DNA of 59,920 bases from Gallibacterium genomosp. 3 (GCF_001678475.1 NZ_JTJR01000017.1:1-59920), one strand, 5' to 3'; numbered from the stretch's first letter, positions 1 to 7,681 are shown. Notes: generated from the sequence alone by a model not told the origin. A program made the numbers and translations.

Positions 1-517
1 AGCAACCACTTTGTCCACTTGGTGTAGTTTTTTTAAAATCAACAACCATTTTGTCTACTACACCCGGCTTTACAACTTTCAAATTTAAGGCGTGTATTTT
101 TGTATGGCAATTTGGGTGTACCAGACAACGATTACTTAACGTATCATTGCCACCAAACATTTTGTACACGATATGGTGATCGTGCCAACCTGTTTCTTTG
201 GTAATTGGTAACCTGCATAAAGCACATTTTCCATCTTGGTTTTTATATAAAGCTTGCCATTGTTGTCTATGAGATTGTTCATCATATAAACGATTTTGAC
301 TAAGTTTTTCTCCATATAATTCCCATTCGGGCAAGAACGGATTATATTCAGACTTTATTTTAATATGCCGTTTTATTTTAACATTTCCACAATAAAACAA
401 ATTTAATGGATATGTTTCACCTTTATCATTGGTATATATCGTGCCAAATATCCAATTGCGGGTCGCATTGGTACAAAAGTATTTCTCCTTTATCCACTTG
501 ATCCCTTGTATGTGATG
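1..517 (-). pseudogene. Group II intron-encoded protein, C-terminal HNH endonuclease fragment
   Basis: Open on the minus strand from 517 to the window edge without its own start. It continues the maturase reading frame from 1272: joining across the 7-bp repeat restores KRRHHIQGIKWIKEKYF, typical of this family. Following it are a CALC metal-binding pair, a DHHIV segment and HPNCH, which together form the HNH (Cys-rich McrA-like) domain that nicks the second target strand during retrohoming. The fragment is cut from its N-terminal part by the 754-bp insert and cannot be translated as one protein. The final residues near the edge look atypical and include a near-repeat (1-18 against 41-58), so the original C-terminus may also be altered. 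Confidence 0.8.
511..517. repeat. 7-bp flanking repeat TGTGATG, left copy
   Basis: TGTGATG here and at 1272-1278 flank a 754-bp segment that interrupts the intron-encoded protein. Deleting one copy plus the insert rejoins the maturase frame exactly. It is either a target-site duplication or microhomology used in recombination; no terminal inverted repeats are visible. Confidence 0.7.
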
Positions 518-526
518 ATTTGAGTA

Positions 527-555
527 ATTTTATGAAATTTCATATTTCATAAAAT
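527..555 (-). terminator. Perfect 12-bp hairpin downstream of the immunity gene
   Basis: The arms ATTTTATGAAAT (527-538) and ATTTCATAAAAT (544-555) are perfectly complementary with a 5-nt loop. It lies about 25 bases after the immunity stop on the minus strand. AT-rich and without a clear T-run, so termination is likely but not certain. Confidence 0.5.
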
Positions 556-565
556 GAATGAAGAA

Positions 566-578
566 TTTGACCGCTTGT
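566..578 (-). other. DNA uptake signal sequence (Apl type)
   Basis: On the minus strand it reads ACAAGCGGTCAAA, matching the uptake signal core known from the Actinobacillus pleuropneumoniae/Mannheimia branch of Pasteurellaceae. It sits between the immunity stop and its hairpin, inside the inserted segment, which suggests the segment came from a naturally transformable relative. Confidence 0.7.
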
Positions 579-579
579 A

Positions 580-1062
580 TTATTCCTCTGTTGGTAAATC
601 ATCTAGACTTGGAACGACAGGGCCTAACTCAAATTCGATAAGTTCGTAAAAAAAATTATTATCCAGTTCTTCAGTGGAGCTTAAAGTAAAATTATTAACA
701 TAAAGAATTGGAATGAATTCCGACATTTCCTTATCATAACCTGTAAGAAAATATAAGCCATAATTCATGTTTTTTATATTTTCAAGCCCAATTGTCCAAT
801 ATGCCTCAGGAGCAAGTCGTCTAAAAACCTCACCTAAATAAATCCAACAATTTGCAAAGTCGGATATATGTTCTTTATCATTAAGAATTTTATTTTTTCT
901 AATATATTTAGCCAGTTCAATAAGACTATCTAAAGAGTAATCCAGATGAAATCCTTGAGCTTCTGCTTTTTCAATTAGCTCATCTAGATAGTCATCGATG
1001 TGAAATAAAAACAAGTTAAAGTCTTCAGTTGCTTGTTTTTCATCTACTATTTTTTTACTCAT
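580..1062 (-). CDS. Putative immunity protein of an orphan polymorphic-toxin module
   Basis: 160 aa, acidic and soluble, with no signal peptide or membrane segment. The start codon overlaps the stop of the upstream toxin-tail frame as ATGA (1059-1062), the coupling usual for toxin-immunity pairs of contact-dependent inhibition systems. The N-terminal half looks helical (residues about 10-70) and the C-terminal third is rich in Glu/Asp, as in many immunity proteins that neutralise basic nucleases. I do not recognise the exact family. It appears intact although its toxin partner is reduced to a tail, so it could still protect the cell from kin carrying the full toxin. It is located within a disrupted group II intron gene. 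Function rests on context more than on sequence. Confidence 0.6.
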   Translation of the reverse strand: MSKKIVDEKQATEDFNLFLFHIDDYLDELIEKAEAQGFHLDYSLDSLIELAKYIRKNKILNDKEHISDFANCWIYLGEVFRRLAPEAYWTIGLENIKNMNYGLYFLTGYDKEMSEFIPILYVNNFTLSSTEELDNNFFYELIEFELGPVVPSLDDLPTEE

Positions 1063-1271
1063 AATTTTGATCCTATCGTGTATTTAATATTGTTTTGTTC
1101 TAAAGCTTTTAAGAAAGGCAGGGAGGCTCCTTTTTCCAGTATATATTCAACTTTATACCCTTTCTTTTGCAATAAAACATCCTTTGCTATATCTATTTTA
1201 GCTTGTTTGGTTAGAGAGACTTTTCCTGTTTTTAATTGTCCTAGGTATCTCCCTTTACTAATATCAATTAT
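1059..1271 (-). pseudogene. C-terminal tail of a polymorphic toxin (CdiA-CT-like), truncated
   Basis: An open frame of 70 codons ending in TGA, lacking any start codon; it begins exactly at the insertion junction. It reads [17 protein letters not shown] and ends NNIKYTIGSKL, with many lysines. A tail of this kind (a short DI motif, a basic patch, then the chain end followed at once by an overlapping acidic partner gene) resembles nuclease-type C-terminal toxin domains of CdiA/filamentous haemagglutinins. The catalytic core may be incomplete, and no expression signal is visible. Upstream of the junction the same frame stays open for several codons into the maturase sequence, which I take as chance. 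The toxin family is not assigned. Confidence 0.55.
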
Positions 1272-1278
1272 TGTGATG
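1272..1278. repeat. 7-bp flanking repeat TGTGATG, right copy
   Basis: Partner of 511-517. It marks the other junction of the inserted toxin-tail/immunity segment with the maturase gene. Confidence 0.7.
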
Positions 1279-2538
1279 ACGCCGCTTACACCATTTCCAT
1301 AAGGCTTTCCAAACTAAAGCATCCATCCGTCCAAATATTTTACTTGCCACTTGGCTTTTATGATAATTTGCCCATCCTCTTAACATTGGATTTAGCACCA
1401 TTATTAAGTCTTTCTGTTGAGCCATTTTCATTACAGAGATTGTTGATTTAACCTTATTGTAGAATGCTTTTACATTCTTTTGACTTGGTCTAACCAAAAT
1501 CTTGGATTTGAAACGTCTAACAGTCCAACCTAGAAAATCAAAACCTTGTTCAATATGCACAACCTTTGTTTTTTCTGCCGACAAGGTTAAACCTCTTTCT
1601 GCTAGAAAATCTTCAATTAAAGGAATGACTTTTTCCTCAAGCAATGCTTTTGTTTTACCTGAGATAATAAAATCATCTGCATATCTTACTAGATACGTTT
1701 TGTTTTTTCGGATTTTTCTACTTCCTTTTTTCCCAAAATGGTTTTCAAGTAAGCATTCCAATCCATCTAATGTCATATTTGCCAACGTTGGCGAAATAAT
1801 ACCGCCTTGCGGTGTACCTTCTGTAGTCTGTTTTAATTGACCAAATTCAACAACACCTGATTTTAGCCACTTCCGCAATATTCGCTTATTGATCGGAATA
1901 TGCTTTATTAGCCAGTCGTGGTTTATATGGTCAAAGCAACCTGCAATATCCGCATCCAGTACCCATTCAACAGCTTGATTGGTTTTCTTTCCTTTATGCG
2001 AATAAATTTGGTGTATATGAGTAATAGCGTCTGCCGTTGAACGGTTTAGTCTAAACCCATACGAACCTTTGTCAGCGGTTGTTTCTGCTACAGGCTGTAA
2101 TGCTAATAAATGTAAGGCTTGCATTGCTCTATCTTTCATTGTTGGAATACCTAATGGACGTTTCTTTCCATTGGTTTTGGGAATATAAACTCGTCTTAAT
2201 GGGCGAGGTTTATATCCTTTGTCCGTTAAAGAGAGTGCTGCTTGCCATTTTGCTTCAGGGGTATTTCAAAGCACTTTATCAACACCACTTGTCTTTTTGC
2301 CTTTATTTTCAGTTACTCGCTTTACCGCCACCAATTTGGCGTAATGCGAGTGGGTGAGCATTCGTTGTAAGTTTTTCACTTTACGCCAATCGCTCTCCTG
2401 CGTAGCCTTCGCAATCCGAATTTGCATTCCTTTCACATACCTTTCTGCTTTACGCCATTCAACGTAATGCCATTGTGAGATGTGCGAGGTCTCTGGATTG
2501 CAAGCTACTTTTTCAGTATAATGCTTACGCTCTTTCAT
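1272..2538 (-). pseudogene. ltrA: Group II intron reverse transcriptase/maturase, N-terminal part with in-frame stop
   Basis: The intron-encoded protein normally makes the RNA maturase and the target-primed reverse transcriptase. The start is taken at 2538 (MKERKHYTEK) because AGAGGTAGGT precedes it. The frame runs to codon 90, where TGA (2266-2268) replaces the tryptophan expected in VDKVLWNTPEAKW. It then continues in the same frame through the fingers and palm, with [21 protein letters not shown] and the catalytic YADD, into the maturase domain X (RGWANYH) up to KRRHH. There the 754-bp insert cuts it off. The frame is otherwise preserved, so the lesions look recent. With two independent disruptions, no functional protein is expected without readthrough. 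Confidence 0.85.
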
Positions 2539-3055
2539 ACCTACCTCTGATATTACAAGGTAAGTTAAAAGGTCTCGGTAAGTGGGTAAATTCCTCGCTG
2601 TAAACTTGGTCGTGTACAAGAGGAACTACCGAATACCGATAGTTTTAACCGCTCTTGTAACCGATTGGGTTAAAGAGTACGGGCGTTAGGTGTGATGGGA
2701 TTTCCCACCCATCACAATGAGCTAATCAAGTTAATTAGCTAGCAAGCCCAACGCTCGCCTTTCTTTAAATAGTTTACATTTGTTATTAGTTTGTTTCCCT
2801 TCCATTAGAGTAAGAAAACTTTAAATTGCCCCAATGGGACAAACTAACACTAATAACCCTTAAAGGCATTGCTACTCATCTTGCGATGAAAGACCAGTTG
2901 GAAGTCTGCATCCTTTCGGATTAGGTTATGTTTCATACCCTATCTACATCATTACAATGTAGCCTTCGCTTTTTCCAACCTCCCTTACCTGCATTTTCAA
3001 CAGTATTGCTTACGCTTTACCTGCCTTGTTTGTTTTACTCAATCATTCTATTTCA

Positions 3056-3076
3056 AACGGTTTGAGTATTGTGGAC
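3056..3076. repeat. 20/21 copy of the rpsI 3' end inside the intron
   Basis: The 21 bases here match 4366-4386, the end of rpsI and the presumed intron 5' exon, with a single mismatch. The orientation is the same. On the intron RNA it lies within the loop side of the long CCTGTATTTTC stem. It may be an exon mimic, a recombination scar or the end of a nested element. Confidence 0.6.
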
Positions 3077-3807
3077 AAGACGAAAATACAGGCTTACCAA
3101 GTTCCGTTATCATCACACGAATAGTGAAGATACAACCTGTTCCCCGACAGTGCTTAAGATGGCGTATTCCCACGTTAAAGAGGAATAACCGACTGCCTAC
3201 CTTTTGGTTAAAGCCTATCAATAGCTTTGGCTTTGTCTCAATAACGAGGTTTATCAGTTGTTCACTTTCATTTATCTTTCTATTCAGTCTAGCCCCTCAA
3301 GAACTTGCTATTAGTTCTCTCTCAATAATTTCTCACGATTTTATTGACTGATTGCTCAGGAGTTCATTGTCAGGAAGCTCTGCACAACACCGTTGCCAGT
3401 GATGCACTATCCCTAGACTACTGTTAGCCATATAACAGGTTACCTCATCAATACTACTGCACTACTTATATCTTCAGTTTTATTGATTGTAACAATGATG
3501 ATAACAGCTTACGCATACTTACTAAGTTGGTACGCCCTATACTGCAATAAATAAGCCTTTACTGTTACTTCCAAATTCACTTCTGCTTTCTATTCGCAAT
3601 GTTTAAACTTACCCTAAATACAATCCCACTCTTCTTTATCTAATACAAAATACAAAGTGATTAAACTTTCTATTCCCAGATTAGAAGAGTAATTAATAAA
3701 TTATAGGTGTAGTAAAGCCTAGCTCCTGAAATCTTGAGAACTTATTTATTCCATTCTTTCATTTGCTATCGAAAATACTCCATATCAAGAGTATTTAGTG
3801 AATAGAT

Positions 3808-3876
3808 AAATGTATATACTCAGATATACATAAAGTGAAAAAGTAAATGTATATTCAACGATATACATAATGTGAA
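3808..3876. repeat. Tandem 37-bp repeat, each unit a TGTATAT/ATATACA hairpin
   Basis: Two units share AAATGTATAT, six variable loop bases, then ATATACATAA and GTGAA. The hairpins are at 3811-3830 (loop ACTCAG) and 3848-3867 (loop TCAACG). Only the loops and one other base differ. On the intron strand the first loop reads CTGAGT, partly complementary to the exon just upstream of IBS1. Confidence 0.6.
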
Positions 3877-4363
3877 GTAAGTACTCCCTCCCTAAGATTT
3901 ACCAGATCTTAGTTCTGATAGTTTTTCTGAGTACTGAACTATCTTTGGGCTTTCTTTATAGTAGGTGTGTAAACTTTTCTCCTCTCTGGGGTATGGGTAA
4001 CCCAACTAATAATTCCAGTTTTCCCTGAAGTTATTGTCTTAATACTCTTAATAGTATTAACGGGAAGTATGGGTAACTTCGAAACGGGATCTTGCTTACT
4101 TACTCTTCTTAATATTTTGTTAAACAGGGAATATCAAGTACATCAAAGTGAAGATCATACCTCTATCCTTTAGAGATGGTCTGTTTACATTGACCAACTT
4201 AGAACCAAGTCTTGAGCAACGCTCCGTTCTTGGTCTGCCTTCCCAAGCACCTCCGAGAGGTGCTTGAAAAGTTGGAAATAACTGGTCGGTGCAACCAGTA
4301 TTTCCTGCAATAAATCCTTGATATATAAGGAAATATTGCCATAAGTACGACACCTTGTCGCAC

Positions 4364-4753
4364 TTAACGTTTTGAGTATTGTGGACGACGACGTGATTTG
4401 CGAAGACCAACTTTTTTACGTTCAACACGACGAGCATCACGGGTAACAAAACCAGCTGCACGTAATACTGGACGTAAAGTTTCATCATACTCAATTAACG
4501 CACGAGTAATACCGTGACGAATTGCACCTGCTTGACCAGAGATACCACCACCTTTAACAGTGATATATAGGTCAAATTTTTCTGCCATATCCACTAATTC
4601 TAAAGGTTGACGAACAATCATACGTGAAGTTTCACGACCGAAATAAACATCAAGTTCACGTTGATTGATAGTAATTTTACCTGTGCCCGGTTTAATAAAT
4701 ACACGAGCTGAAGAGCTTTTGCGGCGGCCTGTGCCGTAGTTTTGATCTGCCAT
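4364..4753 (-). CDS. rpsI: 30S ribosomal protein S9
   Basis: 129 aa, the normal family length. It ends in the conserved basic tail RRPQYSKR, whose last arginine reaches the P-site tRNA in the decoding centre. The basic C-terminal half ([17 protein letters not shown]) and the glycine-rich start ([14 protein letters not shown]) are characteristic. It is the second gene of the rplM-rpsI operon, 16 bases after rplM. The stop codon TAA (4364-4366) is followed immediately by the group II intron, so the coding sequence is untouched but the transcript now enters the intron. In related genomes sspA/sspB usually follow; here they would lie beyond the left edge. Confidence 0.97.
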   Translation of the reverse strand: MADQNYGTGRRKSSSARVFIKPGTGKITINQRELDVYFGRETSRMIVRQPLELVDMAEKFDLYITVKGGGISGQAGAIRHGITRALIEYDETLRPVLRAAGFVTRDARRVERKKVGLRKSRRRPQYSKR

Positions 4754-4769
4754 AGTCTAAACCTCGTGA

Positions 4770-5198
4770 TTAAATATCTAAAATTTGTGGTTGCTGTGCA
4801 GCGTGATTATGTTCGCTACCTGCATACACTTTTAATTTACGGTACATTTGACGACCTAAAGGACCTTTAGGCAACATACCTTTAACTGCGATTTCAATCA
4901 CACGTTCTGGACGACGAGCAATCATTTCAGCAAAAGTCGCTTGTTTGATACCACCAACGTAGCCAGTGTGCCAGTAATAAATTTTATCAGTTTTTTTACG
5001 GCCTGTTACAGCAACTTTATCAGCATTGATAACGATGATGTAATCACCTGTGTCAACGTGTGGAGTATATTCAGGTTTATGTTTACCACGTAAGCGGCTT
5101 GCGATTTCTGTAGCTAAACGACCTAAAGTTTTACCAGTCGCATCAACTACATACCAGTCGCGTTTTACTGTTTCTGGTTTTGCTACAAAAGTTTTCAT
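4770..5198 (-). CDS. rplM: 50S ribosomal protein L13
   Basis: 142 aa starting at [20 protein letters not shown], the normal start of the family; a longer frame upstream has no support. It contains [12 protein letters not shown], the conserved [16 protein letters not shown] and [10 protein letters not shown] segments and the usual C-terminus NHAAQQPQ. L13 binds 23S rRNA early in large-subunit assembly. It is first in the two-gene operon with rpsI. The leader of about 140 bases contains a hairpin followed by T residues (5296-5330) and may carry autogenous control, as known for L13 leaders in gammaproteobacteria, though I cannot verify the structure. Confidence 0.97.
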   Translation of the reverse strand: MKTFVAKPETVKRDWYVVDATGKTLGRLATEIASRLRGKHKPEYTPHVDTGDYIIVINADKVAVTGRKKTDKIYYWHTGYVGGIKQATFAEMIARRPERVIEIAVKGMLPKGPLGRQMYRKLKVYAGSEHNHAAQQPQILDI

Positions 5199-5295
5199 TA
5201 ATTCATTACCAAAATAATAATTTAACACCCTGTGTCCAAGTTTTGAACACACCTTTTCGCTCTCAATAGCACCCCTTCAAGTGTATTTTAAGCAT

Positions 5296-5330
5296 AAAAA
5301 AATTACATGGTGGGAAAAACCAATGTAATT
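5296..5330 (-). terminator. Hairpin with T-run upstream of rplM
   Basis: On the minus strand AATTACATTGG (5330-5320) pairs with CC-ATGTAATT (5310-5301), followed by seven T. It lies about 100 bases upstream of rplM. It is either an attenuator in the L13 leader, or a terminator if the promoter lies downstream of it. Confidence 0.5.
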
Positions 5331-5462
5331 AACAGGGTCGCAAGATTATACAGTAAGCAAAATGAAAAAACTATGCAAAATTGTATTTTTCGTAATTTAT
5401 TTTTGATTTTTAGTTAAGCGTGATAGAGTGATAAAACTTAATCATTAAGTAAGGAGAAAAAG

Positions 5463-5825
5463 ATGACAATTAAAATTTTACATAATCCTCGTTGTTCTAA
5501 AAGTCGTGCCACTTTACAGTTATTAGAGGAACACAAAATTCAACCCGAAGTCATTTTATATTTAGATTGCAGATTTCCATTATCAGAATTAAAAATTTTA
5601 ATGGGAAAATTAGGCATTGAAGATCCTCGTCTGATGATGAGAACTCAAGATGATTTATATAAATTACTTGCTTTAGATCAATTAGATCCAATGATTCCAG
5701 AACAAAAAGAAAAATTGTTACAAGCTATTGTTGATAATCCAGCATTATTAGAGCGTCCAATCGTGATTAATGACAATCAAGCCAGAATTGGTCGTCCGCC
5801 TGAAAATGTGTTAGAGATTTTATAG
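5463..5825 (+). CDS. arsC: ArsC-family (Spx/ArsC thioredoxin-fold) reductase
   Basis: 120 aa. The start has a strong AAGGAG ribosome site. The N-terminus ILHNPRCSKSR holds the active-site cysteine of the ArsC family (Cys at about residue 11). The later ERPIVINDNQARIGRPPE matches the substrate-side arginine region. Proteins of this length belong to the glutaredoxin-linked arsenate reductase group (ArsC/YfgD). They reduce arsenate using glutathione, although many genomic copies lack ars neighbours, as here. No arsB or arsR is nearby, so arsenic detoxification is not proven. The gene stands alone, with its own terminator. Confidence 0.85.
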   Translation: MTIKILHNPRCSKSRATLQLLEEHKIQPEVILYLDCRFPLSELKILMGKLGIEDPRLMMRTQDDLYKLLALDQLDPMIPEQKEKLLQAIVDNPALLERPIVINDNQARIGRPPENVLEIL

Positions 5826-5856
5826 TCAGCCGAGTATAAATTTGTCATAATACACG

Positions 5857-5879
5857 CCGCCAAAATTTGGCGGTTTTTT
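5857..5879 (+). terminator. Rho-independent terminator of arsC
   Basis: CCGCCAAA (5857-5864) pairs perfectly with TTTGGCGG (5866-5873) and is followed by six T. Confidence 0.9.
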
Positions 5880-5904
5880 AGTATTATGAAGAAAGGAAAA
5901 ATTT

Positions 5905-6087
5905 ATGAAACAATCTTATCAACACCAGCGTGGTGAAATTCAAGAAAGTGCGGTGAAAGCACTAGTGACAGATAAATTATTCAGACAACGTATTGAACGC
6001 CAACGTAAAGGAAAAGGCAGTTATCAACGTAGAGCAAAACACGTTAAACGTGATTACCAAAGTGCAACGATAAGCGTTTTATTTTAA
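5905..6087 (+). CDS. arfA: Alternative ribosome-rescue factor A
   Basis: 60 aa, matching ArfA in the N-terminal RGEIQESAVKALVTDKLFRQR and the basic KGKGSYQRRAKH. ArfA binds stalled ribosomes on nonstop mRNA and recruits RF2 to release the chain, as backup for tmRNA. Diagnostic here: the last codons run into an 11-bp stem (6063-6073 with 6093-6103) followed by six T, and the TAA at 6085-6087 sits in its loop. In characterised species such a hairpin makes the mRNA nonstop, by RNase III cleavage or termination, so that tmRNA normally destroys the product and ArfA appears only when tmRNA fails. The ribosome site AGAAAGGA lies upstream. Confidence 0.92.
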   Translation: MKQSYQHQRGEIQESAVKALVTDKLFRQRIERQRKGKGSYQRRAKHVKRDYQSATISVLF

Positions 6088-6109
6088 AATTTTTATCGTT
6101 GCATTTTTT
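6063..6109 (+). terminator. arfA intragenic hairpin/terminator containing the stop codon
   Basis: TGCAACGATAA (6063-6073) pairs perfectly with TTATCGTTGCA (6093-6103), with a 19-nt loop and then six T (6104-6109). The arfA stop TAA is in the loop, so cleavage in the stem gives a nonstop arfA mRNA. It doubles as the transcription terminator. Confidence 0.88.
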
Positions 6110-6234
6110 ATTGAGAAAATAGATTTATAAAAAATATTGCTTTCTTTTTTCATCAATCCGAGTATCCTTACCAAGTTCACTGCAAGTGAACATTCAAAAT
6201 ATAGCAAGTTATGTTTATTTTAAGGTTACACAAT

Positions 6235-7344
6235 ATGAAAAAACTTCTGTTAGCATCAATTCTCATTTCTGGCATGGCCTATGCCACAACACCTGTTACT
6301 CAAGTTAATCCAAATACAACAACACATACTTACGAATTTACCAATTCTTATGATCTTGTTGCACCAAAAGGGGCAGCCGGCGAAACCAATTTATGGGTAC
6401 CATTACCATTCAATAGTGACTACCAAACATTGAAATCAATTGAATTTGAAGGAAACTATCGTAATGCGTATATCACAGAAAATAACCAATATGGCGCAAA
6501 AACACTTTATGCGAATTGGGGAGAAAAAGCAGATAAACGTATCCTTAAAGTAAAAATGGTTATTGAAACTAAAGACCGTGAACCAATGGTAACGAGCGCA
6601 TTAAAAGATTATAAGATGCCGGAAAAAATTAATTATTCGGTTGATGTTCAACCTTACCTCAAAGCAACACCACATATTAAAACCGATGGTATTGTAAAAC
6701 AGTTTGCTGACAAAATTGTGGGTAATGAAAAAAATCCACTAAAAAAAGCAGAGCTGATTCACCAATGGATTGTCAACAATATGGAACGTGATAATTCTGT
6801 TTTAGGTTGTGGGGATGGTGATGTTGAGAAGATTCTGACAACAGGTGTATTAAAAGGAAAATGTACTGATATTAATTCAGTATTTGTTGCGTTAGTGCGT
6901 GCTTCCGGGATCCCTGCGCGTGAAATTTTTGGTATCCGTTTAGGTGCTGCACCAAAAATGGAGAAATATTCAAAGAAAGCTTTTGGTAGTGCTAAAGATG
7001 GCGTAGCTAATGAAGATGGTGGTCAACATTGCCGTGCTGAATTTTATTTAGCTGGATTTGGTTGGGTACCAGTGGATTCAGCGGATGTTGCGAAAATGCG
7101 TTTAACTGAGAAAAAATCGGTAGAAGATCCTGCAACTCAAGCAGTTGCTAAATATCTATTTGGTAACTGGGAAGCAAATTGGGTTGGTTTTAATCATGCG
7201 CGTGATTTTGATCTTTATCCTGCACCAGAATTAAAACCAATTAATAATTTTGGTTACCCTTATGCAGAAATTGGCGGTGATCCGTTAAATTCATATAATC
7301 CGAAAGAATTTGGTTATGAGTTCATTTCTAAAGAAATCAAATAA
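6235..7344 (+). CDS. Secreted transglutaminase-like cysteine peptidase-fold protein
   Basis: The mature start is chosen at [17 protein letters not shown], a clear Sec signal peptide cleaved after residue about 17; an upstream in-frame start adds only eight residues. The transglutaminase core shows the full triad: Cys in [11 protein letters not shown], His in GGQHCRAEF and Asp in WVPVDSADV. The N-terminal part is a beta-rich domain ([12 protein letters not shown]) as in periplasmic transglutaminase-like proteins. Such enzymes act as peptidases or amidases in the envelope. The 3' end overlaps the MerT-like gene by about 29 bases, so the three genes form one operon. The substrate is unknown, and I see no reason in the sequence for the link to metal transport. 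Confidence 0.8.
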   Translation: MKKLLLASILISGMAYATTPVTQVNPNTTTHTYEFTNSYDLVAPKGAAGETNLWVPLPFNSDYQTLKSIEFEGNYRNAYITENNQYGAKTLYANWGEKADKRILKVKMVIETKDREPMVTSALKDYKMPEKINYSVDVQPYLKATPHIKTDGIVKQFADKIVGNEKNPLKKAELIHQWIVNNMERDNSVLGCGDGDVEKILTTGVLKGKCTDINSVFVALVRASGIPAREIFGIRLGAAPKMEKYSKKAFGSAKDGVANEDGGQHCRAEFYLAGFGWVPVDSADVAKMRLTEKKSVEDPATQAVAKYLFGNWEANWVGFNHARDFDLYPAPELKPINNFGYPYAEIGGDPLNSYNPKEFGYEFISKEIK

Positions 7345-7669
7345 TCAATTTTTTGCTAGTTGTGTTACTGCTGTCATTGCAGCAGTAACCTCAACTTTGT
7401 GCTGTATTGCACCATTGATCTATCTAGTATTTGGTGTTTCTTCTACTTGGCTAATTGAACTCAATCGCTTTGATTATTTGCGGATTCCGATGTTAATTTT
7501 GTCATTAGGTGCATTTGGTTATGGATTTTGGTTGTTAATTTTCTCAAAGAAAATTATTTGTACTAAATATTTATCGCGCAAATGGCTGATTGCACTTTAT
7601 TGGCTGGTTTTTATTGTCATTTTATTTTTCCTTACTTATCCGACAGTGTTACCTTGGTTTTTAGAATAA
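7316..7669 (+). CDS. merT: MerT-like inner-membrane metal transport protein
   Basis: About 117 aa with three membrane segments. The first carries the vicinal pair in [15 protein letters not shown], the hallmark of MerT mercuric transporters. A further cysteine is in KKIICTKYL of the cytoplasmic loop, where classical MerT has two. ATG at 7316 is preferred; a TTG lies six bases earlier. It overlaps the transglutaminase gene and is followed after 12 bases by a MerP-like gene. No merA or merR is present, so transport of another soft metal, or a general thiol-metal role, is as likely as mercury resistance. Confidence 0.75.
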   Translation: MSSFLKKSNNQFFASCVTAVIAAVTSTLCCIAPLIYLVFGVSSTWLIELNRFDYLRIPMLILSLGAFGYGFWLLIFSKKIICTKYLSRKWLIALYWLVFIVILFFLTYPTVLPWFLE

Positions 7670-7681
7670 TAAGAGGATTAT

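Larger units (their letters stand above)
518..1271 (-). other. Inserted toxin-tail/immunity segment inside the intron ORF
   Basis: This 754-bp stretch has no relation to group II introns. In order on the minus strand it holds the last 70 codons of a toxin-like reading frame, an ATGA-overlapping immunity-like gene, an uptake signal sequence and a perfect 12-bp hairpin. It has no transposase and no terminal inverted repeats. The layout copies the 3' end of a CdiA/polymorphic-toxin locus with its immunity gene. Acquisition by transformation and short-homology recombination is my inference. Confidence 0.65.
1..4363 (-). mobile_element. Group II intron, partial (runs off the left edge), inserted at the rpsI stop codon
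   Basis: Retroelement on the minus strand. Its 5' end is read at 4363, where GTGCGAC (matching the group II 5' consensus) begins one base after the rpsI TAA. Support: the loop TTAACGT at 3172-3178, in a hairpin closed by TATTCCT/GGGAATA, is complementary over 7 bases to the exon end ACGTTAA (4364-4370). That is the expected EBS1-IBS1 pairing. The encoded protein (2538 down to beyond 1) has reverse transcriptase, maturase and HNH parts. Domains V and VI are not visible and should lie left of position 1. The part before the reading frame is about 1.8 kb, far longer than the usual several hundred bases, so extra sequence may be inserted in domain I. The element is probably immobile because its protein is broken twice. 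The boundary at 4363 is an inference. Confidence 0.72.
2539..4363 (-). ncRNA. Group II intron RNA, 5' structural part (domains I to early IV)
   Basis: 1.8 kb without a credible gene, full of strong local stems read on the minus strand. Examples are GTGCGACA/TGTCGTAC at 4345-4363, GGAAATACTGGT with ACCAGTTATTTCC around 4275-4310, and a 9-bp AAGCACCTC stem around 4244-4265. The EBS1-like loop is at 3172-3178. A CCTGTATTTTC/GAAAATGCAGG stem (about 3015-3093) and a GGTTGGAAA segment fit domain I of this class. From EBS1 to the reading frame the distance is about 0.6 kb, which is normal, while the distance from 4363 to EBS1 (about 1.2 kb) is too long. A tandem hairpin repeat and a copy of the rpsI end lie in this span. 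Exact domain limits need covariance modelling. Confidence 0.55.

Noticed and set aside
1-60. Near-repeat of 18 bases (1-18 and 41-58) as the start of a repeat array
   Set aside because: Only two degenerate copies are visible at the edge; without the sequence to the left nothing can be concluded.
1033-1302. Plus-strand reading frame of 89 codons
   Set aside because: It lies opposite the toxin tail and immunity start, has no ribosome site and an unlikely composition; it is a shadow.
3111-3118. GTGTGATG on the minus strand as an alternative intron 5' end
   Set aside because: It fits the loose GUGYG consensus and would give a normal 580-base leader, but the bases before it have no matching EBS1 loop, while the 4363 boundary has a 7-base match in a hairpin loop. 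It remains the main alternative.
3124-3351. Plus-strand frame of 75 codons
   Set aside because: It overlaps the structured intron RNA, including the EBS1 hairpin, and resembles no protein.
4120-4494. Minus-strand frame of 124 codons across the rpsI end
   Set aside because: It overlaps rpsI in another frame and runs into intron hairpins; no start or family support.
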